Assembly (NCBI RefSeq): GCF_900110755.1 | Contig: NZ_FOFF01000028.1 | Span: forward strand, 48,697 to 112,696 | Direction: 5' to 3' | DNA: 64,000 nucleotides | DNA from: Streptomyces sp. yr375 | Lineage (GTDB): Bacteria; Actinomycetota; Actinomycetes; Streptomycetales; Streptomycetaceae | Shown: positions 8,577 to 16,895 of the stretch, piece after piece | How the letters are laid out: each line of letters begins with the position of its first letter | Numbering within the stretch: position 1 is the stretch's first letter | Translations under genes and position numbers: made by a program | The notes under the pieces: generated by a model | Database searches by the model: none | The model's input: only the letters and a program-made list of their open reading frames with translations | Told to the model about the DNA's origin: nothing

Positions 8577-11318
8577 TCAGCCCTGCACTGCGAGCAGCTC
8601 GTCCAGCCGCCGTGCGAGACCGGCCGCGGTCGGACTGTCCACGACCATGCGGAACTTGAACGGGACGCCGAACCGCTTGCAGATGGCCGCCGTCAACTTG
8701 ACGGCGGTCAGAGAGGTGCCGCCGATCCCGAAGATGTTGTCGTCAACCTGCACGCGGGAGACGCCGACGATTTCCGCGATCAGCGCGCACAGCACGCGCT
8801 CCCGCTCGGTCGTCGCCGTTCGGGCGGACTCCGGCCGCGTCGCGGGCGACGCAGTCATGAGGCGGGCACGGTCGAGCTTGCCGTTGGCGGTGAGGGGCAG
8901 CCGGGAGACCGCGGTCATCTGCGAGGGAAGCATCGACAGGGGGAGCACCTGCGCCGCCTTGTCACGGATCTCCGTCAGCAGTTCGTCGAGAAACGCCGAC
9001 CGGGGGCGGGCCGCGGGCCGGGGCTGTGCCCCGGCGGACGCCCCGCCGGGGCGCACCGCGTAGAAGGTGACGAGGTCTCCCAGGTTGTCGTCCGCCGGGC
9101 GTCTCGCACGGACCTCGAACCCCTGGGCGGTCAGCAGAGCACGGACCCGGTCGGGGCGGCCGTCGCTGTCGTGCACCTCCAGGCACACCTGGTCGATCAG
9201 AGCCCAGTGCCGGTCCTCGATGCCGGCGAGCACGTCGAGTTCGCTGCGCTCGGCATCGATCTTCAGGAGCGAGACCCGGTCGATGTCCTCCTCGTCGATG
9301 ATCTGGGAGGCCGTCCTGACGGGGACCGTGAGACGGCGTGCCCGCAGCCGGTCCTCCACCAGGTCGCCTACGGCGTCGCCAACCCCCGTGTCGGCCTCCC
9401 CGCCGGTGGCGAGTTCGCCCCGGAGATAGTCGCTCAGCACCGCGCCGTCGGCCGCCGTACTCGCGTACCGGCCGGAGATGATCGAGACGCCCGGGTAGTA
9501 CGTGAAGTCAGCGGACTCCCTCGGCTCGTCGGCGAGCGCGTAGGGCAGGAGCACGGCGTCGACCCCGTGGAGATTCACGTTGCGGCGCAGGACGTCGAAC
9601 ACCTCGGGCACCGGTTCGCAGGCATAGACGCGCACGTCCGGCGCCTGCAGGCCGACGAAGAGGGTGAACAGGCCGATGTTGGCACCCACGTCGAGGACGC
9701 AGCCGCCGTCCGGCACGGTCACCCCCTGCTGCACATACACCTCGTCCTCGAAGATCTCGCGGAACATGAAACGCGCCTCGGACTCCTGGTGGACGCACAC
9801 GGGCAGGCGCGGCGCGAGCGTGACGACCCGAGGACGCGACTCCTCCGGCAATTCGAGCAGCCGCACTAGTCGGTCGGCGCCGGGAGCGACCCGGCTGTCC
9901 AGAGTGAGCTGGGCCGTCAGCCGACGAGCGTCCGGCGGGCCGTCCACCACCACCGCGGCCCGCCGGACCGCAGGGTGGCGCATTAGCGCGGCCTCCACCT
10001 CCGCCACCTCGACACGTACGCCGTTGATCTTCACCTGGTCGTCGGAGCGCCCCAGGTACTCCAGGTCTCCGTCCCGGTTCCACCAGGCGAGGTCACCGGT
10101 CCGGTACATCCGCTGTCCGGGGTCGCCGAAGGGGCAGGCAACGAAGCGCTCGGCGGTGAGCCCCGGGCTGTTCACATAGCCCGTGGCGAGTTGGACGCCG
10201 GTGACGCAGAGCTCTCCGGTCACGCCCGGTCCGACGGGACGCAGCGCCTCGTCCAGGACGTGTATCCCTGTGTTGTCGACCGGCCTGCCGATGGGGACGA
10301 CCTCGCCCTCCAGGGGTCGGGGGCACTCCCAGGACGTCACGTCGATCGCGGCCTCCGTTGGGCCGTACAGGTTGTGCAGGGGCGCGTCGCAGGCCTCCTG
10401 GAAGGCCCGGCACAACCCGGCCGAGAGGGTTTCCCCGCTCGTGATGACCCGGCGCAGACTCGTGCAGTCCGACAGCGACGTCTCGCCGAGGAGGACGTCC
10501 AGCATGGACGGCACGAAATGGACCGTGGTGATCCGTTCCTCGGCCATCAGCCGGGCCAGCGCGGCAGGATCCTTGTGGAGGCCCGGTTCCGCCACCACGA
10601 GGACCGCGCCGGTGGTCAACGGCCAGAACAGCTCCCACACGGACACGTCGAACCCGAGCTGTGTCTTGTGCAGCACCCGATCGTCGGCCCGGAGCCCGAA
10701 GTGGCGCTGCATCCACGCCAGGTGGTTGACGATGCCGGTGTGCGAGACGGCCACGCCCTTCGGCCGCCCGGTGGAACCCGAGGTGTAGATGACGTAGGCG
10801 GTGTCGGCGGGACGGGGACCGTGGCCGTTGGACGTCGGTTCGGTCCCCCGCGCCCCCGCGGTCTCCAGATCGTGCAGCCGGTGCAACGGGGTGTGCGCAC
10901 CTGCCGCCTCGTCGACCTCCGGCTGCGCGCCAGCCACGACCACGCACCGGGGCCGGGCGTCGGTCAGCAGGTAACGCACGCGCTCGGCTGGCTGGTCGGC
11001 GTCCAGCGGAAGGTAGGCGGCGCCGACGTCCAGGACCGCGAGGAGTACGGCGATCAGCTCGACGCTGCGGGGAACGGCTACCGAGACGACGTCCCCGGGG
11101 CGGACCCCGAGGCGGCACAGGCCATCGGCGAGCCGGTCCACCCGCAGGGCGAGATCCGCGTAGGTCACCTCGGACGTGCCGCAGACGACGGCGGGTGCCC
11201 CGGGCGTGGCACGCACCTGGCGGAGGAACAGCTCCGGCAGTGTGGCGTCGACGAGGCGCTGACCGGTGCCCGCGCGGATCGTGGGACCGGTGGCCGGACG
11301 GGGCCCGGCGAGCGTCAT
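8577..11318 (-). CDS. NRPS, A(Ser)-FkbM methyltransferase-T
   Basis: 913 aa. The A domain (about 20-440, TSGSTGRPKG near 180) is interrupted after A8 by a FkbM-type methyltransferase (about 500-750; VLDVGANIGLFTLFV near 540, LLKIDAERSELDVL near 686). The A10 end (TANGKLDR near 809) and a T domain (GIGGTS near 865) follow. The specificity residues read D-V-W-H-I-S-L-I-D-(K), a serine code. A side-chain methyltransferase inside a serine A domain parallels kutzneride KtzH, which makes O-methylserine, so O-methyl-Ser is the likely product here (inference). FkbM enzymes are O-methyltransferases, unlike the N-methylating insertion in the neighbouring NRPS. There is no C domain, so condensation must be in trans. 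Its start overlaps the MbtH stop (ATGA). Confidence 0.93.
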   Translation of the reverse strand: MTLAGPRPATGPTIRAGTGQRLVDATLPELFLRQVRATPGAPAVVCGTSEVTYADLALRVDRLADGLCRLGVRPGDVVSVAVPRSVELIAVLLAVLDVGAAYLPLDADQPAERVRYLLTDARPRCVVVAGAQPEVDEAAGAHTPLHRLHDLETAGARGTEPTSNGHGPRPADTAYVIYTSGSTGRPKGVAVSHTGIVNHLAWMQRHFGLRADDRVLHKTQLGFDVSVWELFWPLTTGAVLVVAEPGLHKDPAALARLMAEERITTVHFVPSMLDVLLGETSLSDCTSLRRVITSGETLSAGLCRAFQEACDAPLHNLYGPTEAAIDVTSWECPRPLEGEVVPIGRPVDNTGIHVLDEALRPVGPGVTGELCVTGVQLATGYVNSPGLTAERFVACPFGDPGQRMYRTGDLAWWNRDGDLEYLGRSDDQVKINGVRVEVAEVEAALMRHPAVRRAAVVVDGPPDARRLTAQLTLDSRVAPGADRLVRLLELPEESRPRVVTLAPRLPVCVHQESEARFMFREIFEDEVYVQQGVTVPDGGCVLDVGANIGLFTLFVGLQAPDVRVYACEPVPEVFDVLRRNVNLHGVDAVLLPYALADEPRESADFTYYPGVSIISGRYASTAADGAVLSDYLRGELATGGEADTGVGDAVGDLVEDRLRARRLTVPVRTASQIIDEEDIDRVSLLKIDAERSELDVLAGIEDRHWALIDQVCLEVHDSDGRPDRVRALLTAQGFEVRARRPADDNLGDLVTFYAVRPGGASAGAQPRPAARPRSAFLDELLTEIRDKAAQVLPLSMLPSQMTAVSRLPLTANGKLDRARLMTASPATRPESARTATTERERVLCALIAEIVGVSRVQVDDNIFGIGGTSLTAVKLTAAICKRFGVPFKFRMVVDSPTAAGLARRLDELLAVQG

Positions 11319-11557
11319 CGCCGTGCCCCGTCCACCGCCGCGTCGCCGCGACCGCCGGTGGCCTCAACCAGGCTGCGCGGTCGCATGTCCACCCAGTTCT
11401 CCTCGACGTACGTCAGGCACGCACGGCGCGACTGCGGTCCGAAGACCGTCTCCCAGCCGTCGGGCACGGCGATGTCCCGCGGCCAGAGTGAGTGTTGGAG
11501 CTCGGCATTGCGCAGCACCAGGAACGTGGCGTCCTCGTCGTCGAACGGATTCGTCAT
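11315..11557 (-). CDS. MbtH-like protein
   Basis: 80 aa, starting MTNPFDDEDATFLVLRNAE, with HSLWP, the VPDGW turn, and the C-terminal NWVDMRP, all hallmarks of MbtH proteins that bind and activate NRPS adenylation domains. The start at 11557 gives the usual family length; open frame continues upstream but is not MbtH-like. It overlaps the downstream A-FkbM-T gene by 4 nt, so the two are translationally coupled. It is the only MbtH in the window, so it probably serves several of the seven A domains. Confidence 0.93.
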   Translation of the reverse strand: MTNPFDDEDATFLVLRNAELQHSLWPRDIAVPDGWETVFGPQSRRACLTYVEENWVDMRPRSLVEATGGRGDAAVDGARR

Positions 11558-11618
11558 GCTGAACCACCTTTGCAGGGAGGAGAGGGCGCGGGCCGCCCGC
11601 TGGATCGAAGGGGAGAGG

Positions 11619-14612
11619 TCAGTGGCCCGCAGACGCACCGGGGTCCGCCGCGAACGTGCCGAGCAGACCGAGCAGCTCGTCGACGAGGCGCCTGACCGTG
11701 TCCCGGTCGAACAGGTCGGTCGCGTACTCGACGACACCCCACAGCTCGCGCGAGTCCCGCGAGCACAGCTCGGTGAACTCGAAGGCGAGGTCGTACGGCA
11801 CCAGACCGGTACCGGCCTCGGCGAGTTCGGCGCGCAGGCCGGGCATCCGAAGCTCGGACGGCCCCACGGGCGAGGTGCACATGCTGGAGAACACCTGGAA
11901 CAACGGATGCGTGCCGGCGTCGTCCGGCGGCCCGAGCTCCTCGACGACGCGGGCGAAGGGGACGTCCTGATGGACGAAGGCGTCCAGACAGGTGCGTCGG
12001 ACCCTGTCCAGGAGTTCCTCGAAGGACGGAGCGCCGGAGGTGTCGACGCGCAGCACCAGCGTGTTCGCGAAGGAGCCGACGAGGTCGTCGAGCGCGCGTG
12101 CGTCGCGCCCGGCGACCGAGCACCCGAGCGGGATGTCGGTACCGGCCTTGTGGCGCGTGAGCAGGGCCGCGAGCCCGGCCTGCAGCACCATGAAGAGGTT
12201 CGCGCGGTGCTTGGAGGCGAGGGCCGACAGCCCGCGGTATACGTCGGGCGGGACGTCGAAGATCACCGCGGCGCCGCGCAGACTGGGCCGTGCCCGACGC
12301 GGCCGGTCGACGGGCAGCGGGAGGTGCTCCGGCAGGTCGGCGAGCGTCCTCTTCCAGTAGTCCAGATGCGTCGCGTGCGGGTCGTCCGTACCGTCCTGGG
12401 CGCCGGTCAGTTCCGGGTGCCGCTCGACGAAGTCCGAGTACCGCAGGGGGAGGGGCTCCCACGAGGGTTCCCGTCCGTCCACCCTCGCGGCGTAGGCCCG
12501 TGTCAGATCGTGCAGGAGAGGCCGGGTGGACCACGCGTCCGTGGCGACCGCGTGGAGCACGAGCAGCAGCAGCCACTCGTCCCGCACCCGGAAGAGGTGC
12601 GCCCGCCAGGGCACCTCTCGCTCCAGGTCGAACCTCTTCGCCGCCGCCTCCTGGATCACCCCGGCGAGCTCGGCGGGTTCCACTACGTTCACTTCGCACG
12701 CGGGCCCGGCCCGCTCCACGCCGAGCAAGACCGGCCGGACGACGCCGTCCTGCTCCGGCAGGAGTGTGCGCAACGGTTGGTGCCGTGCGGCGAGGTCGCC
12801 CAGCGTCGCCCTCAGTGCCTCGACGTTCACCTCGCCGACCAGCCGAAGGGCAGTGGGCACGTTGTGGACGCCTGCCCAGTCGCCCGCCTGGCGGTTGAGA
12901 GCCCACAGCCGTTCGGCCGAGGAGGTGAGCCGTGCCGGCCGGGGCCGTGCGGAATCGGGGTGGCGCTCCTCCGGTCCGTCGGGCACGCCGCACACCGCGA
13001 GCAGATCGCCCAGGGTCTCGGCGTCGAACAGGTCGATGAGGGTGACGGCGAGGCCGAGTTCGTCCCGCAGCCGCTGGACGGCGCGGGCCCCGACGAGGGA
13101 ACTCCCTCCCAGGGCGAAGAAGTCGTCCGTCACACCGACTCGGGGGACACCCAGCTCCTCGGCCAGTACAGCCAGCACCTGGGCCGTGACCACCCCCGCC
13201 GGGGCCGTCCGCGTGACGGATTCCCACGTGGTTTCCTCGCGCCGGTCCGGCAGGGCCGACGGGACCCGGGGCGCGCGGAGGTCCGACAGGCGCGGAGCAA
13301 CGGAGGGGTCGGCGGCGATCTCCTCCAGCAGCCGCCCGTACTGCGCGGCCAGATCGTCCATCGTCTCGGGCGCGAAGAGCTCGGCGGCGTAGCGGAGGGT
13401 GAGCCTCGGCCGTTCGATGGCGACGACGACCTCCATGACGAGGTCGAACTCCGTCGTGACGTCGGCCGCCCGGAGGAACTCCTGGGACCGGTCGGTGACG
13501 GTCAGCGGGCCCAGGGTGCCGGACTCGTCCTCGTCGTCCACGGTGATGGAGTGGAATGCGGTTTGGAACAGTGGATGGCTGCTGCGGTCGCGCGGGGGAT
13601 GGACGCGCTCTACGACCCGGTGGAAGGGGACGTGCTCGGCGGCGAGATCCTCGGTGAGGTGGCTCTTGACGCGGTCGAGGAGCGCGGTGAACGGCTCCCG
13701 CGGTTCGCAGCGCGTGCGCAGGACCACGCTGTTGACGAAGAAGCCGATCAGGTTCTCAAGCTCAGGCTCGGGACGCCCGGCGACCGGTGTGCCCACGACG
13801 ACCTCGGACGATCCGGTCCACCGTGCCAGTAGCAGGTCGTAAGCGGCGAGCAACACGGTGAAGAGGCTGGTGTCGCGTTCCTGGGCCAGGCGCGTGAGGC
13901 CTGGCACCGCCCGGGGGTCGATGTCGAGGTCGGCCCAGGCGGCGGTGAAGCTGCGCACGAGGGGGCGTGGCTGCTGCGTCGGCAGCGGCAGGGTCGGCAG
14001 GTCCTCCAGGCGCTCGGCCCAGTACGCCAGGCCGGTCTCCAGTTCGGGCTCGACGACATCCCGCTGCCAGGCGGAGAAATCGGCGTACTGGACCGGCAGT
14101 TCGGGCAGGGCCGGCTCCGCGCCCGCCGCGAACGCCTCATAGCATGCGAACAGTTCACGCTGCAGGATGTTGAGCGACATCTCGTCACCCACGATGTGAT
14201 GCGTCGCCAGCACCAGCACATGACGCCGGGGCGCGAGCCTGACCACTTCGCCGCGCAGCAGCGGAGGGGACGCCAGGTCGAAGGGCTCGGTGTACCAACG
14301 GCTCACCACAGCCATGAGCGCCGCCTCGGCCGCCGTCCCGGGCGGAACGGTGGACAGGTCGACGAAGCCCAGGACATCCCCCGTCAGCTCGTGGAGCGTC
14401 AGACGGGGGACGCCCTCGACGCGGCCGAAGGCGGACCGCAGGAGTTCGTGCCGTTCCACGACCTCACGGGTGCTGCGTTCGAGGAGAGCCCGGTCGAGTT
14501 CGCCGCCCAGCTCGAACACCACGACCATCTGGTACTGCGAGAGACCGGGCACAATCTCCTCGGTGAGCCATAGCGACTCCTGGCTGAAGGACAAGGGCGC
14601 ATGGACCGTCAC
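11619..14612 (-). CDS. NRPS, C-T-C without adenylation domain
   Basis: 997 aa from GTG 14612, chosen because AAGGAG lies 5 nt upstream; an in-frame ATG at 14627 lacks a site. C1 occupies about 1-440 with HHIVGDE (the usual final Gly is Glu). T has LGGSS near 501. C2 is about 555-985. In C2 the HHxxxDG motif reads HAVATDA (His at 687): the second, catalytic His is Ala and the Gly is Ala, so C2 may be inactive or may only bind and dock. There is no A domain, so the T must be loaded in trans, for example by the lone A protein at 23423-24994. It is the first gene of a five-domain-protein operon behind a SARP-type promoter at 14667-14698. Confidence 0.92.
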   Translation of the reverse strand: MTVHAPLSFSQESLWLTEEIVPGLSQYQMVVVFELGGELDRALLERSTREVVERHELLRSAFGRVEGVPRLTLHELTGDVLGFVDLSTVPPGTAAEAALMAVVSRWYTEPFDLASPPLLRGEVVRLAPRRHVLVLATHHIVGDEMSLNILQRELFACYEAFAAGAEPALPELPVQYADFSAWQRDVVEPELETGLAYWAERLEDLPTLPLPTQQPRPLVRSFTAAWADLDIDPRAVPGLTRLAQERDTSLFTVLLAAYDLLLARWTGSSEVVVGTPVAGRPEPELENLIGFFVNSVVLRTRCEPREPFTALLDRVKSHLTEDLAAEHVPFHRVVERVHPPRDRSSHPLFQTAFHSITVDDEDESGTLGPLTVTDRSQEFLRAADVTTEFDLVMEVVVAIERPRLTLRYAAELFAPETMDDLAAQYGRLLEEIAADPSVAPRLSDLRAPRVPSALPDRREETTWESVTRTAPAGVVTAQVLAVLAEELGVPRVGVTDDFFALGGSSLVGARAVQRLRDELGLAVTLIDLFDAETLGDLLAVCGVPDGPEERHPDSARPRPARLTSSAERLWALNRQAGDWAGVHNVPTALRLVGEVNVEALRATLGDLAARHQPLRTLLPEQDGVVRPVLLGVERAGPACEVNVVEPAELAGVIQEAAAKRFDLEREVPWRAHLFRVRDEWLLLLVLHAVATDAWSTRPLLHDLTRAYAARVDGREPSWEPLPLRYSDFVERHPELTGAQDGTDDPHATHLDYWKRTLADLPEHLPLPVDRPRRARPSLRGAAVIFDVPPDVYRGLSALASKHRANLFMVLQAGLAALLTRHKAGTDIPLGCSVAGRDARALDDLVGSFANTLVLRVDTSGAPSFEELLDRVRRTCLDAFVHQDVPFARVVEELGPPDDAGTHPLFQVFSSMCTSPVGPSELRMPGLRAELAEAGTGLVPYDLAFEFTELCSRDSRELWGVVEYATDLFDRDTVRRLVDELLGLLGTFAADPGASAGH

Positions 14613-14666
14613 AGGGACTCCTTCCACCGTGAGAACAGGGAGAACACGCCGTGTCGCACACGGCCG

Positions 14667-14698
14667 ACGGTAGGCGGGCGGGGTTCGATGACGGTTAC
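14667..14698 (-). promoter_or_regulatory. SARP-type operator and -10 for the C-T-C/MbtH/NRPS operon
   Basis: Read on the minus strand: GTAACC, 5 bp, CGAACC, 9 bp, TACCGT. The half sites are 11 bp apart and the -10 follows by 9 bp, the geometry of SARP operators. The predicted transcript start lies about 50 nt before GTG 14612. The same 32-bp layout recurs at nine other places in the cluster. Confidence 0.75.
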
Positions 14699-14729
14699 GC
14701 GGAGAGTGGGTCGGGGGCGCCCCGGCTCC

Positions 14730-15413
14730 TCACCCCTCGGCCAGGGCCCGTGCCTCGAAGTCGTCCCCGTGCCACTTGTCCTCCCAGGGCACCCAGGTGG
14801 CGATGAGGGTGTCCCGGTGGCCGTAGTCGCCCGTGGGTTCGATGTCCGTGACGTGGTGGAACATCTCCCTGTCGGCCAGGAGGGCGCCCTGCCCCTCCTT
14901 CACCGTGCCGCGGTAGAAGGGCTCGCCCCCGCCGTGCGGCATGAGAGTCATCTCGGCGCCGGTGATCTGGTGGCGGGAGAAGACACCGATCAGCACATAG
15001 TCGCGACCGTCCGAGTGCGGGCCCTCCGGCACGATCACCCCGGACGTCACACGCCGCTGGGCAATGATGCGGAACTGGTGGACGTTGACCTGCCACGCGC
15101 GGCCGGTCTCCAGCGGGACTGCCTCGGCGCCTGCCCTGATGTGCGGGGTGAAGTCCGCCGTGATCGGATCGTAGTGCCGCCGGATGCCCCCTGCGACGGG
15201 GTTGTACTTGGAGAACGTCACGTACGGCCGGTGTTCGAGGCGGTCGAACTCCCACCGGTTCTCGGCGGAGCGGTACATGCGGAACTGGGCGAAGCGCCGG
15301 TAGCGGTTGTCTCCCATGTACTCGTCGAATTTCAGGTCGTTGAAGCTCTCCCGCACCTCGGGAGTGACGGCGGGCAGGTCGATGATGCGGTAGCCGCGTT
15401 CGTTGAGGCCCAT
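14730..15413 (-). CDS. Fe(II)/2-oxoglutarate dioxygenase (amino-acid oxygenase type)
   Basis: 227 aa. It shows the 2OG-Fe dioxygenase family pattern of free-amino-acid hydroxylases: iron ligands His133 and Asp135 in GPHSDGRDYV, a distal His in MFHHVTDI (186 or 187), and the 2OG-binding Arg200 in GHRDTLIATW. The ATG has GGAGGG 9 nt upstream. The gene follows the di-iron oxidase at 15445 by about 30 nt in the same operon, so the two enzymes probably act in sequence on one amino acid. In hormaomycin and belactosin pathways a haem-oxygenase-like N-oxygenase and an Fe/2OG enzyme together turn lysine into nitrocyclopropyl-alanine; that is one possible model here. Simple amino-acid hydroxylation is the other. 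Confidence 0.85.
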   Translation of the reverse strand: MGLNERGYRIIDLPAVTPEVRESFNDLKFDEYMGDNRYRRFAQFRMYRSAENRWEFDRLEHRPYVTFSKYNPVAGGIRRHYDPITADFTPHIRAGAEAVPLETGRAWQVNVHQFRIIAQRRVTSGVIVPEGPHSDGRDYVLIGVFSRHQITGAEMTLMPHGGGEPFYRGTVKEGQGALLADREMFHHVTDIEPTGDYGHRDTLIATWVPWEDKWHGDDFEARALAEG

Positions 15414-15444
15414 GGGGCGTGTCCCTCCGCTCGGGAAATGACGG

Positions 15445-16494
15445 TCAGGAAATGGCCAGGGCGAGGTTGTCCTGGACGTGCTTGAGCAGGGAGTCGAGGT
15501 AGCGCTCGGAGGAGTTGAGCCGGATCAGCGCACCCAGGGCGATCTCCCGGCCGATCCGAGGGTCGGCGTCGACGGCCGGCGCGATCACGTTCTTGAACCA
15601 GCCGGAGGCGTGCCCGGCATCGATTTTGATGTGCGCGTCGTGGTAGACGATCCCCGCGCGCGGCAATCCGAGTTCCAGCCAGCGGTCGACGACGAGTTTG
15701 AACCGCCGCGGCACCAGGTATTCGGTGACTCCGAAGAAGCCGATGGACCTGTAGTAGTGCCGGCGGGACAGCGCCAGGCAGCAGGCCAGGTTGCCGGATA
15801 TCTTGGCTTCCGGCAGCAGGTTGGCCCGTACGTAGTCGACGTGCACGTCGAGGGATTCGAGTGCCCGGGAGAACATGGTCGTGTGGACCTCTTCGGGCTT
15901 CCCGTTGCCCATCTCGTCCCAGTGGTTCTCGGCGATCTCCATCTTCTCCACGGGGGATGCGCCGACCTGCATGAGCGAGAGGATGTCGTCGAACCGGGGG
16001 TCCAGGTTGGTCTCCTGGGCCAGGTAGAAGCGGAAGGTCTCCTTGGTAACGCGGGAGGGCATGAACTCCTGGTAGAAGGGGTGCCGCGCTGCCGGATGGC
16101 CGCCGACGAGGAGCTTAAGCCAGTGCACGAACTCCTTGCCGGCGTACGGGTACCCGCTGATCTGAGCCTCGTCGACGTCGGCCAGTTCGGCCGAGAGCGC
16201 GGCGCACTCCAGGACGGAGGCGATGTCCCGCAGCACCGGCTGTGTGTCGCGGTCCAGGCGGTCGACCGGGGTGACCCGGAAATCCTGTTCGTAGACGAGC
16301 TCCAGCGTGTCGTGCAGTTCGGCGAGCGCGGTCTCGTCTCGGTCCGTGAAGGCCCGGTGGGCCAGGCCGCGGCAGGCGTCGCCGATCCTCTTGCGCGCTA
16401 CGTAGTCGGCGTTGAGCCGTTCCCAGCGGTTCGAGTCCGCGTCGAGCAACTGCTGCAGGGTGGTGCGATCGATGGTGAAGTCCTCCGCAATCAC
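15445..16494 (-). CDS. Haem-oxygenase-like di-iron oxidase (HDO)
   Basis: 349 aa, all-helical, with the scattered ligand set of the HDO superfamily (UndA, BesC, SznF central domain, HrmI/BelK): Glu161 in LAQETN, His191 in AENHWDEMG, Glu202/His204, Glu258, and the YHDAHIKIDAGH helix with His285, Asp286, Asp292 and His295. Members oxidise amino-acid amines or cleave C-C bonds using O2. The start is GTG with GGAGG about 8 nt upstream. It is co-transcribed with the Fe/2OG enzyme downstream. Expected substrate is a free amino acid such as lysine (inference from family). Which HDO reaction it performs cannot be read from the sequence. Confidence 0.85.
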   Translation of the reverse strand: MIAEDFTIDRTTLQQLLDADSNRWERLNADYVARKRIGDACRGLAHRAFTDRDETALAELHDTLELVYEQDFRVTPVDRLDRDTQPVLRDIASVLECAALSAELADVDEAQISGYPYAGKEFVHWLKLLVGGHPAARHPFYQEFMPSRVTKETFRFYLAQETNLDPRFDDILSLMQVGASPVEKMEIAENHWDEMGNGKPEEVHTTMFSRALESLDVHVDYVRANLLPEAKISGNLACCLALSRRHYYRSIGFFGVTEYLVPRRFKLVVDRWLELGLPRAGIVYHDAHIKIDAGHASGWFKNVIAPAVDADPRIGREIALGALIRLNSSERYLDSLLKHVQDNLALAIS

Positions 16495-16694
16495 AGGGCA
16501 GTCCTCCGGACGGTCGGGCGTTCTTCGGCCGCGTTCGGCACCACCGGCTCGGCCCGCACCGGGCCGCTCACGACGGTGTGCGTCGGCCGGCCGCGGTGGA
16601 GATGCCCGGACGGCCCGTCACATCCACCCCGCCCATGGCTCCCAGGGTCTGGCACTTTGCGATCTTGCGTCCGCCGATCCACGACCAACCTCAA
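16491..16694 (-). CDS. Candidate 67-aa leader ORF before the di-iron oxidase
   Basis: A TTG-initiated frame of 67 codons ends in TGA overlapping the GTG of the di-iron oxidase gene by 4 nt, the arrangement used throughout this cluster for coupled genes. It lies inside the predicted 5' leader (transcript start near 16762). The product is basic and Pro/Gly-rich with no recognisable domain, and third-position GC is lower in its first half than in neighbouring genes. It may be a real small protein, a leader that couples translation, or chance. I favour no function without further evidence. Confidence 0.25.
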   Translation of the reverse strand: MRLVVDRRTQDRKVPDPGSHGRGGCDGPSGHLHRGRPTHTVVSGPVRAEPVVPNAAEERPTVRRTAL

Positions 16695-16895
16695 CCTTTT
16701 CTCTCGCCGGCAGCGTCGCCACCGAGGCGACGGTCACTTTCTGTGCCTCGTGGTCCCGGGTACGGACCGACGCTAGACAGCGCGAGTTCCGAGGCGGTTA
16801 TGTACGTGCGCCGCAGGACCGGGTGCGGTCGCGTCCCGCGGACGCACCCGGCGACGGTGCAGGTCGGTGCGGTCCGGCCGTGACGGCGCGTGGCG
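16495..16895. other. Gene-poor gap and long leader upstream of the di-iron oxidase
   Basis: About 400 bp between the stop of the ATP-grasp gene and the di-iron oxidase start. It holds the SARP-type promoter at 16769-16800, a predicted 5' leader of roughly 270 nt, and the weak small frame at 16491-16694. No RNA gene or clear terminator hairpin is visible. Confidence 0.6.
16769..16800 (-). promoter_or_regulatory. SARP-type operator and -10 for the oxidase/oxygenase operon
   Basis: Minus strand: ATAACC, 5 bp, GGAACT, 9 bp, TAGCGT. It has the same 11-bp half-site spacing and 9-bp gap to the -10 as the other nine copies; the second half site is the weaker one. Confidence 0.65.

Noticed and set aside
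10191..13832. Very long open frame (over 1200 codons) on the plus strand, antisense to NRPS genes, and similar long antisense frames at 1972-3063, 4702-6246, 6292-7890 and 48092-49735
   Set aside because: They are opposite strongly supported NRPS/PKS domains, have no recognisable domain, and arise from the high GC content that removes stop codons on the other strand.
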